A stretch of 64,000 bases of DNA from Margaritispora aquatica (lineage: Eukaryota; Ascomycota; Leotiomycetes; Helotiales; Discinellaceae), in contig VJWN01000008.1 in the NCBI GenBank assembly GCA_007644065.1, positions 498,411 through 562,410 on the forward strand, read 5' to 3'. Positions 11,901-23,959 of the stretch are shown one piece after another; position 1 is the first letter of the stretch, and every line of letters starts with the position of its first letter. The translations under genes and the position numbers were made by a program. A model generated the notes under the pieces. That model was not told where the DNA came from and did no database searches. It saw only the letters and a list, made by a program, of their open reading frames with translations.

Positions 11901-13855
11901 GTTGATGTGCTGTATCATGAGAGCCTGTGAGTCGCTTCGAACAGGACATATACTTTCTTATGTAGTCAAGCACACCATGGGAATAATCCATCGCTAATCT
12001 TGGCAAGTTCCAAAGCAAGACAGAGCTAGAAATAACGAGCAAGCCATCAAAATCTTGATAGAGAGGAATCTTCTTAGTTAATGGAAACTAAGACAAGATC
12101 AGACTGTGAGCCTAGACTGGCAACGCAATCGTCCCACAGCAGCAAAAGAAAGAAGGTGTGTTCTGATACTAGTTTCCCTCGAGGGGGGCGTAAGGCGTTA
12201 TTCTCCCTGCATAGCATGCACTTCGCCACAAGAAACAAGACTCACTAGCTGCATTTTTGGGGGGCTTGAAGCTGATAGACTTTAAGGGTCGCAAAATTTA
12301 GATACATAGGAACGAACAAGAAGTCTACCTAGAACCAATCTGTTGAAGTGAAGATTGTGGGAGGATCCAGGTTCTTGAACCTCGGTCCTAGATGTATCTT
12401 GCGGGATAGCTCAGAAACTAGAGCAAATACGGGTTGGAGTAGTCATGGATCTTGATCAGACTTCTTCAAGATCATAAAATTCTTCAATATACATTCCCTT
12501 CGGCAGTGCAAAGCTGCTGCCGGGGAGTTTGGTTTGCCAAGGCTTGAGCTTATGAAAAATAAATAGTAGGCTCAGATACTGCCATGAAGCTTGGAGCGAA
12601 TTTCAGGAAAGAGTAATGTGACTATGCCTTTCTTTGTTTGTTATGACGCTATCGGTGTTGTCTCTATCTCGACAGGAACAGCCTCTCGTCCAAGTCATGG
12701 TCATCAAACTTTCGAAGACTCGCAATGACATTCCTTCAAGGTAGTCGTTTTTCCTTGCTATGCTATCCTATCTACACAACACATGAATTTCGGTATCGAC
12801 ATTTTTTACTCAACAATAAGACAAATCTTCCAAAGTGAGTGATGACCGGAGGAATGCAGCAATTCGGCGACCTATGCAAGCCTCGGGGACTTCGACATCT
12901 TAACGTCGTGGCCGATAACGTGTACAAATCTGGTAGGTAAAAAAAACCTTCAGCCCGAATCACAAGAATGCTTAATTGGCTCAGACACATGGAACTTCCA
13001 TCATGTGGATGTCACGTCTACGCGTCAAAGTCAAAAAGCTTACATCAAGGTCTTACTTGCTTTTCCCCAAGTCTCATTTCTGAACCCCAGTCCTCCATGA
13101 GAGTCTTCGATGTAAATGAACTGGGGTTCAAACTTCAGACTGGCGAGAACAGGCGAGTAATGTACTCTAAGACTAAAAGCAATCACAGTGACCTTCTGTG
13201 GGTAGCAAGTTGCGCCAAATTGCATGATCCAGTAAAATGTGGTACGATGTAATCAACATATCCAGATACGTTCGGGGAATTCACTAGAGGGCGCCGAGCT
13301 ACTTCTATGAAAGAACATTGGTGCAATGACCTTTCCATTGCCATTCCTGTGATATGTGATGGAACTCGGCGTGGTTGTGGAGCATCTAGAGGTTGAGGTA
13401 AGAAATCCATGTAATCCGTATGCAAAAAATATAAGGAGCAAGCAAGACTAAGCAGTGAACAGAATATATGTAGAAGATTTCCAAAGTTTAGTTGATGTGA
13501 CCCAAATAATGTAGGTCGACGGCTCTTGGTGTCTAGAAAAGGGCCCAACGGAGGCTCCCTATGTTTCTGCGCGGGGAATATTTGGTTGATTGAGCTGACT
13601 TTGTTGATGGATCTGGTGCTCCACACAGAGCGGCCGCTCACGTGGCCTAACTTTATACCAAGCCCCATATTTGCTGAGCACGGTCCCTACCCCATACCCA
13701 CAAAACCCCATGCAAGCGCCAAAGCACGAGGCTGGAGCGGGTCTTGCAATTGTTGGTGAAACGGCTCTGCATCTGCATGTCCTGCATCTTGAACATTTCC
13801 AATTTTCATACACTAGCTGCTACTTCACTGTATCGGCGGCGTATAATCTTTCAAA
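11901..13855. other. intergenic, about 2 kb
   Basis: This is a shared upstream region for the divergent cytochrome/b561 (-) and RRM (+) genes. Frames of up to 161 codons (minus, 13183-13668) lack protein-like composition or recognisable domains and do not splice to neighbours. No RNA gene was recognised. Confidence 0.55.
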
Positions 13856-15547
13856 ATGACCTCTAAAACTGTCACCATTGATGCTGCCTACCTAGATACT
13901 CTTTTGCGCCGGTAAGCTCTCGTTTTCACTTCTACAGTTACTGCAGATTAGCAACAGAGAGCTAATTTGACCCCACCATTAGTGCTCAATTTGTATGTGT
14001 GAAGCTGAAATTTATTCGGAATAGTTCTTGACAATTTTCATTCAGTACTCTGATCGCCCAAACGATAGTGACGTTCCGCTGCCAGCACTTGGTGTGATCA
14101 GTGTTACCATTCCGAAGCAGGAGCATGATCGACTTGTAAGAGTTAAATCTAAAGCAGGTGGCATCTGCTGATTATCATAGTTGGAATCTTGTCGACAGTA
14201 CAGTATGCGACAACCATCAAAGACCTACACGCTTAGTGCTAAGTGGATTTTCAGGCAACCTGAGGAGAAATCTCTACGTTGGCGGCATTTCAGAGGAAAC
14301 CTTAGCAGTTAGTCTTGTCCCTATAAGCTTGAAATACTTTCAGTGTTAACGAATTACCATGAACAGATCTTAATTAAGGATGACACAGGTCTCAATGATG
14401 ATGACACGCCGGGTGATAGCTCAGTAGCCAACCAACTGAATGGGGGGAATTTCAATGGCAGCAGTCCTTTCTCACCACCATTTTCCCCTTCGCGTACACA
14501 ATCAAACGGACAAGAATACAAGTACAACAGGCATAATACCAATAACACACGCGCACCCCTTGGAGAGCAAGATTACAATGTTGGAGGAATTCAAAACCAC
14601 TCCTGGCGAAACAATTCCCATGGTATTGAGGAAGAGCATGGCTCCCCAGATGGCTTTTTTGACCCAGAAGACGGAAACAATGAGAACCGGAACCAGAATC
14701 GCAGTACTCGCCCACAATACGACAAATTTGCAAAGCGAACGATCTTGCTTGAGAACTTGCCAGAACAAACCACGCATGCGGATATCATTCAAGTGATCCG
14801 TGGAGGCATGCTTCTTGACATATATTTACGCACTCATGAGCGTATTGCGAGCTTTGTATGTATACTGGTTCTCGCTTCGCTCGATAACTAAGATCACTTC
14901 ATACTCCAGACTAACGACCTATAGTCATTCCTGGAAGAATCAGCAGCTCAAAACTTCTATCGGTATGCAAAGCGTCATGATCTGTACATTAAAGGAAAGA
15001 GGGTATGCCACATCAAAACTCCAGATTGTAATGCTTTCAGGTGTTCACATTTCTAGGTCGAAATCCGTTGGAGCGAGAGACAGTTTATCCTTTCTGGTCA
15101 CGTTGGAAATAAAATTGCAATGGGAGCTACTCGAAACCTGGTTATCTATAATCGAAGCCCAAAGCACACCGAGGAATCGATCCGTGACGATCTCGAACAT
15201 ATTCACAATCTAGTTGTGATCGACGTTCGATTTAGTGGCCGAAATGTTATGATTTCTCTGAACTCTGTCCATACAGCCATGTATGCGAGAACATGTATGC
15301 TCTCTAGATCGTAAGTTATGTGATTGGCCATCCTAATACAGTATTGACATACCATAGCACATACAAAGGATACAAAGTTGAGTGGGAGCAAGATGAATGT
15401 GCCTTACCACTAGAGGCTCCAGCTCAAATTCGAAAGAAGGTCAATCCTGTCAAGAAGAATGTAAAGGACAATATCGCAAACCGATTTCAGATCTTGAATC
15501 TGAATGAAGATGATGGATGTAACGAAGATGCTGATACGAGCGACTAG
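13856..15547 (+). CDS. Nrd1-like RNA-binding protein with RRM-type domains
   Basis: My model has nine exons: 13856-13911, 13983-13992, 14046-14135, 14181-14202, 14255-14307, 14367-14855, 14925-15002, 15057-15310, 15358-15547 (413 aa). All junctions keep phase. The N-terminus (MTSKTVTIDAAYLDTLLRRA) and the NLRRNLYVGGISEETLA block resemble fungal Nrd1 (negative regulator of differentiation 1) proteins. A Ser/Asn-rich linker follows. Two RRM-like units come next: TILLENLPEQTTHADIIQVI to KGKRVEIRW, then ATRNLVIYNRSPKHTEE to YKGYKVEW. It likely binds mRNA; targets are unknown. Exon 2 is only 10 nt and exon 4 only 22 nt, and the short exons explain why no single long frame shows the N-terminus. It is shorter than the four-RRM Nrd1 proteins, so it may be a relative rather than the orthologue. 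Confidence 0.85.
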
Positions 15548-16313
15548 TTGTATAACCGCAATTTTTCAGCTCGAAATCGACATTCTCGAAAAGAATTTGG
15601 CCAAGTGCCATTCGTAGGTATGAGGTGCTGTTCTCTTGTCATTATTATCAGGTCTTCTGGCGTTTGAAGGACACCTAATGGCTGGGTCCTGCTTAATAGG
15701 AGTTCAGCTTAGGTTTCTGTTTCAAATACCCCGGAATTGCTTTTGGCGTGCTGTGGGTATATTGTGCCTCGGAAGGGCTATCGTATGCTTCTGGTGGGAA
15801 GCAAATAGCTAGTTGATGGGTATTGAACCACCAAACCATAAACAATACAATTTTGTTTCATTTTGCAGGAGATGCTATATCATTTATCGCCTGAAGAATT
15901 TGAGAGACGTGCAGAAAATGTCTCATATAGCAGTTATGAAGCTATATGTGCCTGTAGATTACTCGAACGGCCTGGTCTAGATTTCCTTGCACTTAACCTA
16001 GAAGACATCTAGGTTATTAGATTGCATGTGTCCCCCGCAACCCCCCGATACTCTTGGCAGGCTCGTAGCTTTCGTAGGGACAGGCCGTTGCGGGTACCTC
16101 GCACGGCTCGCTCCACAGCTCCCCTCAGAATGTTCGGTGATAAGATAAGACGGATCGCGGGACCTGAGAGGAACGAACACTTGTTTCAACTGCATTGCAA
16201 CGTGCGAAATTGAACATCACTCACGACGCGCACTGCATCCTCCTGTCATTACACATTTAACCACGAGCAATGTAATCATCTGCCACCGAGTTGGACTTCT
16301 AAACGAGCTCCAA
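15548..16313. other. intergenic
   Basis: This is the 3' region of the RRM gene and the promoter of the GPHR gene. No coding signal or RNA gene was recognised. A C-rich stretch lies near 16030-16050. Confidence 0.6.
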
Positions 16314-17942
16314 ATGTTTCCTTCAGACAACTGTGACGAATGCGTCCCTCCAACATCAGGACATCGAATTCGAAGCTTGGCTTCTGCCTCCATGTCAGCC
16401 ATCGCGGTCTCATCCATCCCTTTCCTCGTCACTTTCCTGATAGTCACTGCAGTTGTACTGCACAGGCTATTTCCTCTGGTTTCGGGTTTCCAGCAATCAA
16501 AAGAAGACGACGAGCACTATCTTCCTAGCGATGCGCCGCCTTGTCTGCGACAAAAACAGGCCGAATATGACGCAAAAAGTGGAAGACGGAGGGTGGTTGC
16601 GATTACCTTTTCGGGAACAATTGCTCTCACAGCAGTCCTTGTGGAATTGATACTATGCGAGTTGTCAAATACGTTGAATCCAGCCTCTCGAACTCTGGCC
16701 CTCAAGATCACTGTCCCTTCACTGCTGTTCTGCCTCGTCGTCATAATTCCGTTTCTCGAACTTCAGTCGATCGTCTCTGGCTCTGGATGGTCATTCAAGA
16801 GAACAAACGGGAGATTTCCTAAAGCTGCATGGCTTCTTCAATTGTGCGGGATTGGCTTGTGGATTGGGTTATTCTGGTGGCTGGGCAAAGGTATACCAGG
16901 TACATACATCCATACAATGGCATCTCAGCCAGGCAAGAATGTTAGTGAAGCTTGTCTTGAGCGAGTTGGAATTATTGGAATATCCTTGATGGCGCTTTTG
17001 TCTGGGTTCGCAGCCGTTTCGGCTCCATGGCAAACTTTTGGCACCAAACCTAGACCAGTGACCGAAGCAGACGTCAATCGAAAGCAGGCAGGCCTGGATG
17101 CAACACACGATATGCTTGCAGAGAAACGCAGTCGGCTGAAGATTCTTCAACGTAAGCTGAAAGACGCTCCAGCGGAAGGTTTTATGACAAAAGTGCTTGG
17201 GACTATTCGTGGAAGTGCTGATGCTCAAGAGATCAAAGGACTCGAAGTTGAGATCGCAGGCCTTAGCTCAATGGCACTCAGTCTCTCATCGTCTCTCGCA
17301 GTCCTACAAAGCCGACACGCGTCTAGCCAGCGTGCATCTTCTGCTTGGGGGAAAGTATTTCTGACACCGAGCTCTTATGCATTTGCCATCTACTGCATTT
17401 ATCGTGTTCTTGCTACCTCGCTCACTACCTTCCAACGTATCTCGTCGCCAGAAACAGTGCTCACCTCCTCTGACACGGACCCCATTAACCGTATTTTATC
17501 ACTGCTAGCAAAGCACTTTGATCCTGCTCTTGATCAACTAGCTTGGTCACGCCAAATATCATTCCTGCTCAGTGGCGTCATTCTTCTTGCGTCGTTCAAC
17601 AGCGTTTTAACAACCTTCCATATGCTCACCAAACTCTCACCATCCCTTGTCTACCAGGCACAGGCCAATTTAGCGCTTATCATCGCGCAAGTTTCAGCAA
17701 CATACGTGATCTCCAGCGCGCTGCTGCTTAGAAGCAATTTGCCCACCGAAATGAAGACTGTCGTTAGCGAGGCGCTCGGTAGTCCTCTCGAGCCTGGTTT
17801 CGTAGAGAGATGGTTCGATGGCTGGTTTTTACTAGCAAGCTTCGGTACTGCGCTAGGTATCTGGGTTGGAAGGAAATTAACCGGGACTGGCGATTGGGAT
17901 GATTTAGAGAGCGATATTGAGCTGGGTCAAAAGAGATCATGA
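16314..17942 (+). CDS. GPHR / GPR89-type membrane protein (Golgi pH regulator family)
   Basis: An uninterrupted frame of 542 aa. There are several N-terminal hydrophobic helices (around IPFLVTFLIVTAVVLHRLF, IALTAVLVELILCEL, WLLQLCGIGLWIGLFWWLG). The family block SGFAAVSAPWQTFGTKPRPV is followed by a charged coiled-coil loop (KRSRLKILQRKLKDAP). C-terminal helices come last, including LASFGTALGIWVGRKL. In animals GPHR is an anion channel that acidifies the Golgi, and plant relatives are the GTG proteins once proposed as abscisic acid receptors. The fungal protein probably sits in Golgi or ER membranes; its ligand or ion is not known. Length and layout are typical and there is no intron. Confidence 0.92.
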   Translation: MFPSDNCDECVPPTSGHRIRSLASASMSAIAVSSIPFLVTFLIVTAVVLHRLFPLVSGFQQSKEDDEHYLPSDAPPCLRQKQAEYDAKSGRRRVVAITFSGTIALTAVLVELILCELSNTLNPASRTLALKITVPSLLFCLVVIIPFLELQSIVSGSGWSFKRTNGRFPKAAWLLQLCGIGLWIGLFWWLGKGIPGTYIHTMASQPGKNVSEACLERVGIIGISLMALLSGFAAVSAPWQTFGTKPRPVTEADVNRKQAGLDATHDMLAEKRSRLKILQRKLKDAPAEGFMTKVLGTIRGSADAQEIKGLEVEIAGLSSMALSLSSSLAVLQSRHASSQRASSAWGKVFLTPSSYAFAIYCIYRVLATSLTTFQRISSPETVLTSSDTDPINRILSLLAKHFDPALDQLAWSRQISFLLSGVILLASFNSVLTTFHMLTKLSPSLVYQAQANLALIIAQVSATYVISSALLLRSNLPTEMKTVVSEALGSPLEPGFVERWFDGWFLLASFGTALGIWVGRKLTGTGDWDDLESDIELGQKRS

Positions 17943-20271
17943 ATGTATGAGTTGATACCAAAATCCGGGGGGCGTTGCAGGGTCGGTTGTATATTGATTG
18001 TATGATTTGGATGAAGAATGGAGCATTGGTGCATAGGGTCTCGGTATGTATGATTTGCTGATATGTCGAGTTGTTATCCAGTAGCATGGGAATTTAGCAT
18101 GCCTAAATTAAGGTCGAGTTAGACAATGTAACCACTGTCAAGTTTCCAAATTTCCTTTTCTTGGCTCGCTCTTTCGGTGATCTTCGCTCAACATGCTGTG
18201 CAAGGGTCGTAATCAAGGAATTCCTGTCCTGAGCATAGACTGCTGCTGTCTGATGTTCATACAGGGTTGAAATTAGGCCAGTGCCACCATGTGGGAAAAT
18301 CCGCTATATCGAGCAAATCATGGCTTCGTGTCTGGATTGGACAAGTGTTAGGATATTTGGCAAAGCGTTTGGGAGCTCAAGTAGAGCAGCTGGACAAATT
18401 TCCGTAGAGGACGCTTGGAATTTTCAGCCTTGGTGAAGTGCCTAAGTTGTGTTTTCGCTGGTCAATCTTCGAGCTGGTGCTTTACTGCGAGATCTCCAAG
18501 GCTTAGCTGGCATGCTGATGATTTCCTCTGATGGTGTTAGTTGGTGCTTCAAATGGGATTGCATGATGCTCGCCTCTTCTCTTTCGGATTCAGTCTTTGT
18601 CATCAGCTCGAGGACATCATGTCTGATGCGTCATTAGCGTATTCCTTGGTTCGTTCGCGGTGCCAACAGTGGAATAACGTGGTCAGATCCGTTCTTCGTG
18701 TGTATTTCATTTCCCAAGTATAGGGCTCCGAGCTAGTTGCATCTTCGACGAGGATACGGCAATGCCTCGGAAGCTTGGGAACTGTCTGGTCGTAATATCG
18801 AACCATCAATGCAAGCGATGGATAGACTCCAAATTGTTCCTTGCTCTCGTCGTTTTATTGAAGCTCATGGAAATGCCATGGATCCTGCCAAGTTTGTTGA
18901 ATGTGGGATCATCATTTTCTTGAAATTGAAATTCGAGCTTCCATCCAATAACAGATCATGATGCGAGTTCAATTGAAGAGAGTGAATGCATAATCGAAGC
19001 AGATTGCAGAGCGTCACTAGTGTACCGAGCCCTTCTTTGAGTGCATCGATGCAGTGCAATGAATGAGAAGAGCAGTTCTAAATAACTTTAAGCAACACCA
19101 TTGTCTTGATACGGGCAATTCACAGTCTTCCCAGTGACCTTTCTCGGACTACCTCCCAACACCTAAACATGCCTTAGGTATTCCAGGCACAATAGTCGTC
19201 TCCATCCTCACCCACCGTTCAATCAAACATGCTCCTTCCCCAAAACTAAAGACCAAGGTCTTTATGAACCCCTCTGATAACTGTACAGGTCCTTATCTGT
19301 GCTTGCTCCTTTGCTTTAACTTGTTTGATGCCATTGGTACGCTACTAACTTTCCTTCTCTCCTACCTGGCACTATTAGCACCTGCCTAAAGATCAAGCCA
19401 ATTTTGGACACATCTTTTCCATGGTGGTTGGGTTGTCTTGAAGGTGGGAAGGATTTGGCATTTCAGCATTCTCTGATGCATTTCCTCACTCCTCGCTTAG
19501 GTGGGTGAAGTGTATTACCATTCCAATTTCAAGCCGGAGCTAAGGAAGGATCAAATCTCCTCGGTTCTGAAAACTGTCTTAGAATTACTTCTATCTTCTC
19601 TTTAATGGAACTCTTGTTTTAAGACCTTGAAATAAACACAAGGGTCTGCCACTTCATTCTCCTACTGAACTGACGCACCAAAATTCATTCCTAACACAAC
19701 TGAATAATTTTGCCCAGTCACTGACACAGAACAGTCATCCAGCTCACCACTTGTACATCTATCATGGCTGATGATTCGAATCACTGAAGAATATCTGATC
19801 ATCAAGCTGATGATGATCTATACACTCTAAATGACACTACCCTATTCACGACATTCACTCACTCTCACCATCATGGCTCTCATTAGATCATTTCAGGGTC
19901 ACCGAATCCAAATGTACTGATTTTGATTCCTAGTGCTTGCATTGTTAACAAAGTATCATGGACGATCATGAACCACAACTTAGAAACTGTTGCTCACTGC
20001 ACTGAGCTGTGGTAGTATATATTCTTTGTAGCTACGAGGCGGCCAAGACTTTATCCATTCTTCTTCAAATTCATTAAACTGTTGAAAAACTAACAGGCAA
20101 CCGACGAAGCATCTCCTCTTCTGCCTCGAACATCTCTGTTCCCTCGACTTACGGCATCACTACCAGAGTCTCTTTGGTGTCTGATCGTTGACAGGAAAAC
20201 ACAATAGACTGGGGCTTGCACTTCTTCTCTCTAACGACTACTCAGCTAAGTCTACATTACCAGGTTACAAG
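17943..20271. other. gene-free stretch of 2.3 kb
   Basis: No frame longer than about 75 codons has protein character, and no RNA gene was recognised. The right-hand part (CT-rich, about 19100-20270) may be a long promoter or 5' leader of the membrane-protein gene. A non-coding transcript is possible but not visible by eye. Confidence 0.5.
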
Positions 20272-21616
20272 ATGGCGCAGCTCAAACCACACAGGACATG
20301 GTGCACACCAAGCAGATTGATTTTCCTCTGGCTAAGCATAGCACAAGCGGTATTGGCTGAGGATGTAACTATCACGCTTATGTCGACAGTTTTTCCAGTT
20401 TCAACATTCTTCCCAAGTTCAACGGTCAGGGGAACGGGACCTCCTGCGCCATCATCAGTCAGTGCAACGATAGCACGCATTATAACCACTTCGAGGTAAG
20501 CTGTTACTATGTCGTAGAGCCGTAGTATTAGACTGACCATAATTTGCCAAAGAACATCATCCCGTCCATCTCAGACAATTACGTAAGATCTCAGCAAGTC
20601 TTATATCCATTGAACCCTCTCACTAATTTTTTTGTAGTCCTACCACACTCTTGTCGAGCATTATCACCTCAAGTCCTCCTACAAGTACTCAACCCATTGT
20701 GTCAAGTAATGCTATAAACCACGCTGCCGCGCCCTCTCCAACTAGTCCGACCATTTCGAATGCCAATAATGCGTCAGCCACTAGTACCCCTGCCGAAAGT
20801 TCTGCCGCCATTAGCAACACAGGAATGTATGCTGGGATAGCTGGTGTTGCTGGTGTAGTCATCCTTGTCACGTTCTTGACTTGCTGCTTATGTCGAAGGA
20901 GAAAGAAGCAAAAGAAAAAATCAGCTCAGGAGACAAATGTTGCAAACCAAGTTCCTCCATCAGAGCAAGCGTGGGATGTCGTCCCAGACAATCAAAGAGA
21001 TTCTTTACCTGTTCCAATGGAGATACCAGCGCAGTCAGCGTATACACCTTACGTCAACCAGACTTATGACGGAGGAAGGCATCCAGAAATGACGTTTTCG
21101 AATGGCTACACCATGAGAGATTCGGTTGCAAGCTCAGTTCCTGGCATGTACGACCTTCCTCCGCACAGAAGAGATGATTCAAGAGAAGACGCGAGGCATC
21201 TGGCTAGGTCAAGATTGGAAGGCAATGAGATGAGTCCTTATGGTCAACCTGCTGAAGGAATTCACCACTTCGAGGACAGTAATCCTCCATCCACTCGATA
21301 CGACAGCAACATCACACCAAGAGGGCGAGACCTTACACGACATCCTGAGCAATACGGCTTAGGGGTATCCAGAGAATCGAGGGGTATTAGTGTCGTATCA
21401 GATACGACCGACTTTTCAGGATTGAAGAGCATCTATAGCGATGTCAGCGTCTCTGATTATGCAGAAAGTGAGGTTGATCCAGGGTCACCTTCGCATTTCG
21501 ATGATATCCCCCTGAATGGCAGCGTAGTAACGCCACATCGCATTCAAGAACCCACTCCTACACCAAGAACAAATGTCAATGTTTGGCCTAGCGATACCAG
21601 TGTAATGTCAGTGTGA
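20272..21616 (+). CDS. Ser/Thr-rich single-pass membrane protein, sensor-like
   Basis: Three exons (20272-20495, 20553-20582, 20638-21616) give 410 aa. The middle exon is 30 nt. A signal peptide or N-terminal anchor (FLWLSIAQAVLAED) precedes a Ser/Thr/Pro-rich ectodomain of about 120 residues. One transmembrane helix follows (MYAGIAGVAGVVILVTFLTC) with a basic stop-transfer stretch (CRRRKKQKKK). The cytoplasmic tail of about 220 residues is predicted disordered and rich in Arg, Ser and Asp. This layout resembles fungal cell-wall stress sensors (Wsc/Mid2-like), but I see no WSC Cys domain, so no specific function is claimed. The upstream frame opening at 20188 is non-ATG, so ATG 20272 is preferred. 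Confidence 0.8.
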
Positions 21617-22216
21617 TCTCCAACTGAAAGTCAACTTCCTGCTGGCAGGACCTCGCTTGGAGGGTAACAGAAAGTTGGAGAGGCTCACCGTCGAATCAAG
21701 AGTAGCTTGGAGACGCAGTATGCGATACAGAATGATATAAATGGCGTTTGGATGAGAGCGCTGAATGGAGATGCTTTGCTGAAGAGTATGGATGTCGCAC
21801 ATTGCTATGGGTGGCAAAATTGTGGGTATTGTCGCGACAGACTTGCAGATGGGAGGTGATATACGAGGTTTGAATATTCTAGCAACACGAGTATGACTTT
21901 AATCATTGAACTCGGTCTGAAATGTCCAAAAATCGAAAGGACAAGGAATTCCCCAACCGAGCCCCTATTTGAGATCGCCTAGTTTCGGCGATAAGTTCCT
22001 CCTGGTTCGTCGGCTTTAGGGGCTTCACTTCGTGCGAACGAACGTCATCGGTTTTGGACCTGACGTAGAAGCATCAATGTGGTGAAGATCTGGGGTCGTA
22101 TGATTTTGCAGAGTTGATATAAACAGTTCTCCTTGTCTTGTCAGTTTCTTCTTTCTATTTCTCTTTATGGTATAATTCTTTACACAAAAGTAATCAATTC
22201 GAAACATACATTTACA
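21617..22216. other. intergenic
   Basis: This is the 3' region of the membrane-protein gene and the promoter of the dehydrogenase gene. Short antisense frames only; nothing recognised. Confidence 0.6.
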
Positions 22217-23081
22217 ATGTCTCCATCTGGACTTGCAATTATCATGGGTGCTGGCCCCAATACAGTAAGTGTTTTGAGAAATTTGTGACAATTTTTTCCG
22301 AAATCTCAGTCCTAAATTTACATTCTTGGCTGAACCCCGCTTCGAGAGATATACTGACCTCAACCAGGGAACAGGAATAGCCCGCATCCTCTCCCATCCC
22401 TCTCACGGAAACCTCGCCGTCGCCCTCCTAGCCCGACGACCCGAATCCCTTTCCTCCATCAAAGAGAACCTGAGCAAAATCTCACCAAATAGCATCATCG
22501 AGACTTTTCCCACGGACACTACGCCCTCCAACCTGAAATCCGCATTCGCCTCCATCCGCTCACACCCCTCCTTCGCGAACCTTAAGCTCAAAGTCGCTGT
22601 CTACTCAGTCAAGCACTCCTCCAAGAAGCCCTTCATGGAAGAGACTTTCGAGGACTTCACCGAGAGTCTAGAGTCCTACGTCGGCGGCGCCTTCGCCTTT
22701 TCCCAGGAAGCTTTGAGGCTGCTTTTCGAGCACCACGGCGAAGCACCGCTCTCTGAGACGGGAGAGAAGAAAGGGACGCTCATCTTCACCGGCACGTTGG
22801 GCGCGCTGAGATGCAGTGCTGAGTATGCGGCGTACGGGGCTGGGAGGGCGAGTGTGAGGCAGCTGGCGCAGAGTTTGGCGAGGGAGATGAGCGCGAAGGG
22901 TGTCCATGTCGTGCATACGATTGCGAATGGGAGTATTGAGGATAAGAATGGCGAGGATCAGAGGATCGGCAAGAAGATGAGTGCGGATGCCGTGGGGAAG
23001 ACGTATTTGTGGTTGGCGCAACAGGAGCCGGAGTTGTGGACGCATGAGCTGGATATGAGACCTGCTGCTGAGAAGTTCTAA
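22217..23081 (+). CDS. short-chain dehydrogenase/reductase (atypical active site)
   Basis: Two exons (22217-22264, 22368-23081), intron 103 nt, giving 253 aa. The first exon supplies the start of the Rossmann fold (MSPSGLAIIMGAGPNT); joined to exon 2 this forms the Gly-rich motif GAGPNTGTG at residues 11-19. It is a classical-size NAD(P)-binding SDR. Where the family usually has Tyr-x3-Lys, I read Y172-G-A-G-R176, an Arg in place of the catalytic Lys, after FTGTLGALRCS. Without the first exon the frame would begin inside the cofactor site, so a start at 22326 is wrong. The substrate cannot be inferred. GC content is visibly higher than in the neighbouring sequence. Confidence 0.88.
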
Positions 23082-23959
23082 GCCTGCTGACTGGTGCTGT
23101 GTTGAGACCTGTAACACAAATCTGCTTTGATATCTAATGAAGAGGTTCGTTCAACACGATGGTTTACCGTCCAAGTTCTCCTTTCTGATGATTACCATTT
23201 TCACCATTACAACCCCAGAGACTCTCAAGCTTCCTCGATTGAAATGAGAAGTTCAAGATTGGGTCTAGATTTACATGCCCAATCATCAACAATAAACCAT
23301 TCTAGTGACTCGCCTAACGTTCAATGAGCGCCAGTACTTAGACATTGAATCACATAAAAGACCGCATAATCTGGTCCAGGTTCCTCTTATCCAAACCAAG
23401 AATAGCGATGACCTCTTTGATAGCAAAACCGTGGCTTTCTTTGGATTGTGAGACAGACAATGATCAAGCAATTGACCGACTGCTTTCTGAAGATCTGTTT
23501 TTTCTGTTCAGTTGTCTTATCATCGTCGTTATGACTATATAGCACCATGATTATCGTGTGAATCGAACTCGTATATTTGGTGACGAATATCTAATGCCGA
23601 ATCTAGATCTCGTATGAGGAGGTCACTTCCTCCAGCAGGAGCTCGATGGTTAGGAGGACATGGCAAGACGGGACGTCAGCTCATGATAGCTAATTGTGAC
23701 CTCGCACGTCTGTTCGGATTATGCGCTTCTAGTATGAACAACCTGCAATAATTTAATCTACTTTGTTTTGCTCAATAAACTGAATTTCGCATGACATGAT
23801 GAGTGTCGTAGTCGCAAAGTCACAAATCCAGCCTAGCTCCAATATTCTGCCCAAGGCGGTGACTAATTTCAGTTCTCACCATCACCCTCATTATTTCAAG
23901 AATTCGCATTTCACTATCAGAATTTCGTTTGCGCATTTGTGTGTGACAATACCGCCAAG
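23082..23959. other. intergenic
   Basis: Between the dehydrogenase and the Rbg1/DRG1 gene, same strand. Frames of 60-77 codons have no recognisable content. The last 100-200 bases should contain the Rbg1 promoter. Confidence 0.6.

Noticed and set aside
13183..13668. 161-codon minus-strand frame
   Set aside because: No domain, no signal peptide and no splice context; likely chance.
16018..16130. GC-rich block that might fold as an RNA gene
   Set aside because: No tRNA A/B box pattern or other recognisable RNA gene structure.
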